45,214 nt of DNA from the NCBI GenBank assembly GCA_007692585.1, contig REBU01000080.1, forward strand, positions 1 through 45,214, written 5' to 3'. Of this stretch, positions 43,383 through 45,214 are shown piece after piece (the stretch's first letter is position 1; the number at the start of each line of letters is the position of its first letter). This stretch comes from Paracoccaceae bacterium. GTDB taxonomy: Bacteria > Pseudomonadota > Alphaproteobacteria > Rhodobacterales > Rhodobacteraceae. The notes beneath the pieces were generated by a model. It was not told where the DNA came from and made no database searches. It was given only the letters and a program-made list of their open reading frames with translations. The position numbers were made by a program, and so were the translations under genes.

Positions 43383-45214
43383 TCAGAAGCCGTAGGGCAC
43401 CCAGATGCTTTTCGTCTGGGTCGCCGCATGCAGGAAAGCCGGGCCTTGTGCGCAGGGATCCGCGACCTGCCACACAGGTTTCAGATTGCCTGCAGAGGCG
43501 CGCTCGACGGCTGCTGCGACAGCGGGCTGCGCGCACCAGAGCGCGGCCACATCCTCATGCTCTGACAGCGTCTCGGCCAAGGCCGCCACAGGGCCGCAAA
43601 CAGTGTTGATCACGCCCGCAGGCAGATCCGAGCAGGCAAAGACCTGTGACATTTCCAACGCGGCCAGTGGCGCGGAGGCGGATGGGATGGCCACCACACG
43701 GTTGCCCATCGCGATCGCCGGCAGGACCAGCGACATAAACCCCAGAAGCGACGCTTCCTCGGCGCAGATCAGCCCCATCACGCCGAAAGGGTGCTGCATC
43801 GCGAGCGTGACATGGCCCGAGAGTGTTTCATGCACGCGTCCGTCGAATTTATCCGCCCAGGCCGCATAGTAGAAACAGCGTGAAATCGCGGCCTCGATTT
43901 CGGATGCGGGGGCAAAGTCGCGCAGGTCACTTTCGCGCGCCGAGAGGTTTTCCCCAAGGAAATAGAGCACTTGCGCCCGCTGATGGCCGCTCATGGCCGA
44001 CCAGCCACTGGCCTTTTGCGCCGCCTCGACCGCGTTGCGGATGTCCTTGCGACTGCCAAGCGGCGCGTGGCCCAAAAGCCGCGCGCCGTCAGTGACGGAA
44101 TAGCTCTGCCCGCTATCCGCGCGTTTTTGCGCAGCACCGATATAGAGCTTGTGCGTGCGGTCTATCCCATCGCGCGCAAGAGGCTGCGGCAAGGGATCAA
44201 GCGTCGCTTCAGGCACCGCCGCGCGCGACGATCCCGCGGCGCGCAGATAGGCCGTCATCCCCGCGCGCGCGCCCTCGCGCCCGAACCCACTTTCGCGCAT
44301 GCCGCCAAAGGGCGCGTTCGCGTCAAAGAGATTGGTCGCATTGATCCAGACCACCCCGGCCTTGAGTTTTGCGGCCAGATCCATGGCCACTGTCAGGTTT
44401 TCCGACCAGATTGACGCGGCCAGCCCGTAGCGCGTGTTATTGGCAAGCGTCAGCGCTTCAGCGGGTGTTCGGAACGTGGTCACTGTCGCGACAGGCCCAA
44501 AAATTTCCTCATTAAAGCAGGGATTTGCTGGCGACACCTCAAGCATCACATGAGGCGCGCAGTAGCAGCCCTCGGGCGCGGCCCCTGCGTGCAGGACACC
44601 CCCCGCCGCGATACCTTGCGCCAAAAGATCGCGGATGCGGGCCAGTTGGCGCGGATGCACAATCGCGCCGATATCGGTGGATTTGTCCAGCGGATCACCA
44701 ACGCGCAAGCGCGCCATCCGCGCCAGGAGCTTGTCGCGGAAGGGACGCGCCACAGCTTCCGCGACAAGGATCCGCGCGCCTGCGCAGCAGACCTCGCCCT
44801 GATTGAACCAGACCGCATCGCCGACGCCTTCGACAGCGGCATCGAGATCGGCATCCACCAGCACGATGAAGGGCGATTTCCCCCCCAGCTCCAGCGTCAG
44901 TGCCTTGCCGCTGCCTGCGGTTGCGCGCCGGATTGCGCGCCCTACCTCGGTCGAGCCGGTAAAGGCGATCTTGTCCACGCCGTCATGCGCGACCAGCGCT
45001 TGCCCCGTCGCCCCGTCGCCTGTCACGATATTGACCACGCCCGCAGGAAGGCCCGCTTCCACACAGATTTCAGCGAATAACAGCGCGGTCAGCGGCGTGT
45101 ATTCGGCGGGTTTCAGCACGACCGTATTGCCCGACGCCAGCGCAGGCGCGATTTTCCATGCCAGCATCAGCAGCGGGAAATTCCACGGGATGATCTGCCC
45201 GCAGACCCCATGCG
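43383..45214 (-). CDS. ALDH16-type aldehyde dehydrogenase, 5' end outside window
   Basis: About 610 residues of an NAD-dependent aldehyde dehydrogenase with a second, degenerate ALDH domain, the layout of the ALDH16 family (a bacterial ALDH16 from Loktanella, a close relative, has been characterised). The first domain has IIPWNFPLLMLAWK, TGSTEVGRAI, the general base in LELGGKSPF and the catalytic cysteine in FNQGEVCCAGARI, then EEIFGPVATV and MRESGFGREG. The second domain (after DRTHKLYIGAAQK) repeats the fold without a catalytic motif and probably serves in dimerisation. Unlike human ALDH16A1, the cysteine is present. The reading frame is open to the right edge, so the N-terminus is missing. 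Confidence 0.93.
   Translation of the reverse strand, partial: HGVCGQIIPWNFPLLMLAWKIAPALASGNTVVLKPAEYTPLTALLFAEICVEAGLPAGVVNIVTGDGATGQALVAHDGVDKIAFTGSTEVGRAIRRATAGSGKALTLELGGKSPFIVLVDADLDAAVEGVGDAVWFNQGEVCCAGARILVAEAVARPFRDKLLARMARLRVGDPLDKSTDIGAIVHPRQLARIRDLLAQGIAAGGVLHAGAAPEGCYCAPHVMLEVSPANPCFNEEIFGPVATVTTFRTPAEALTLANNTRYGLAASIWSENLTVAMDLAAKLKAGVVWINATNLFDANAPFGGMRESGFGREGARAGMTAYLRAAGSSRAAVPEATLDPLPQPLARDGIDRTHKLYIGAAQKRADSGQSYSVTDGARLLGHAPLGSRKDIRNAVEAAQKASGWSAMSGHQRAQVLYFLGENLSARESDLRDFAPASEIEAAISRCFYYAAWADKFDGRVHETLSGHVTLAMQHPFGVMGLICAEEASLLGFMSLVLPAIAMGNRVVAIPSASAPLAALEMSQVFACSDLPAGVINTVCGPVAALAETLSEHEDVAALWCAQPAVAAAVERASAGNLKPVWQVADPCAQGPAFLHAATQTKSIWVPYGF

Overview
The window is a GC-rich chromosomal segment of an alphaproteobacterium, most likely a member of the Rhodobacteraceae (Roseobacter/Rhodobacter relatives). 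Signs of this are a stand-alone pterin-binding methyltransferase of the split MetH type beside metF, NDUFS4-like and NDUFS6-like complex I accessory proteins, LpxI instead of LpxH, DUF4167 next to prmC-prfA, a PhoX phosphatase and an ALDH16-type aldehyde dehydrogenase. No rRNA, tRNA or CRISPR array was seen. Most of the window is conserved housekeeping sequence; accessory content is limited to one insertion-sequence scar and a few envelope genes.

Layout. 1-1521 (minus): one-carbon/methionine genes (partial corrinoid methyltransferase, metF, small PF13769-type protein). 1705-4875 (plus): ppx, rlmE, trmO and an alpha/beta hydrolase, tightly packed. 5155-7301: Tat-exported PhoX with a clear terminator. 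7321-8566: a decayed IS5-family element holding three small palindromic insertions and abutting an IS1595-type remnant. 8567-9233: NDUFS4-like gene with a structured leader or small RNA at 8951-9020 (minus). 9234-10475: suhB-like and aroQ. 10589-14867: LuxR-type response regulator, FIST (NosP-like) sensor and hybrid histidine kinase. 14875-21194 (minus): bamA-skp-fabZ-lpxA-lpxI-lpxB, outer-membrane protein assembly and lipid A synthesis. 21389-27133 (minus): pyrH-frr-uppS-cdsA-dxr-rseP plus a 49-residue membrane protein, closed by a terminator. 27248-29130: miaA and an AraC regulator. 29159-32073 (minus): prfA-prmC-DUF4167. 32203-34300: CorC/HlyC-type membrane protein and a glycosyltransferase. 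34304-36047: ABC ATPase, zf-CHCC protein, secreted cysteine-rich protein. 36112-38916: polA. 38961-45214 (minus): adenine deaminase, sulfotransferase-like protein, a processive glycosyltransferase with an MshEN-like N-terminus, and a partial ALDH16.

The points most worth a second look are: (a) the minus-strand structured RNA at 8951-9020, whose loop copies the 3' end of 16S rRNA and which has a promoter placed at its 5' end; (b) three palindromic insertions inside one dead transposase, two of them apparently the same family in opposite orientation; (c) the FIST/hybrid kinase/LuxR module, which looks like a NosP-NahK nitric-oxide signalling unit; and (d) a glycosyltransferase with both 24-residue MshEN c-di-GMP motifs but without their leading arginines, preceded by an exact CtrA-type box. 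Start sites were refined by ribosome binding sites, 4-bp overlaps and known family N-termini.
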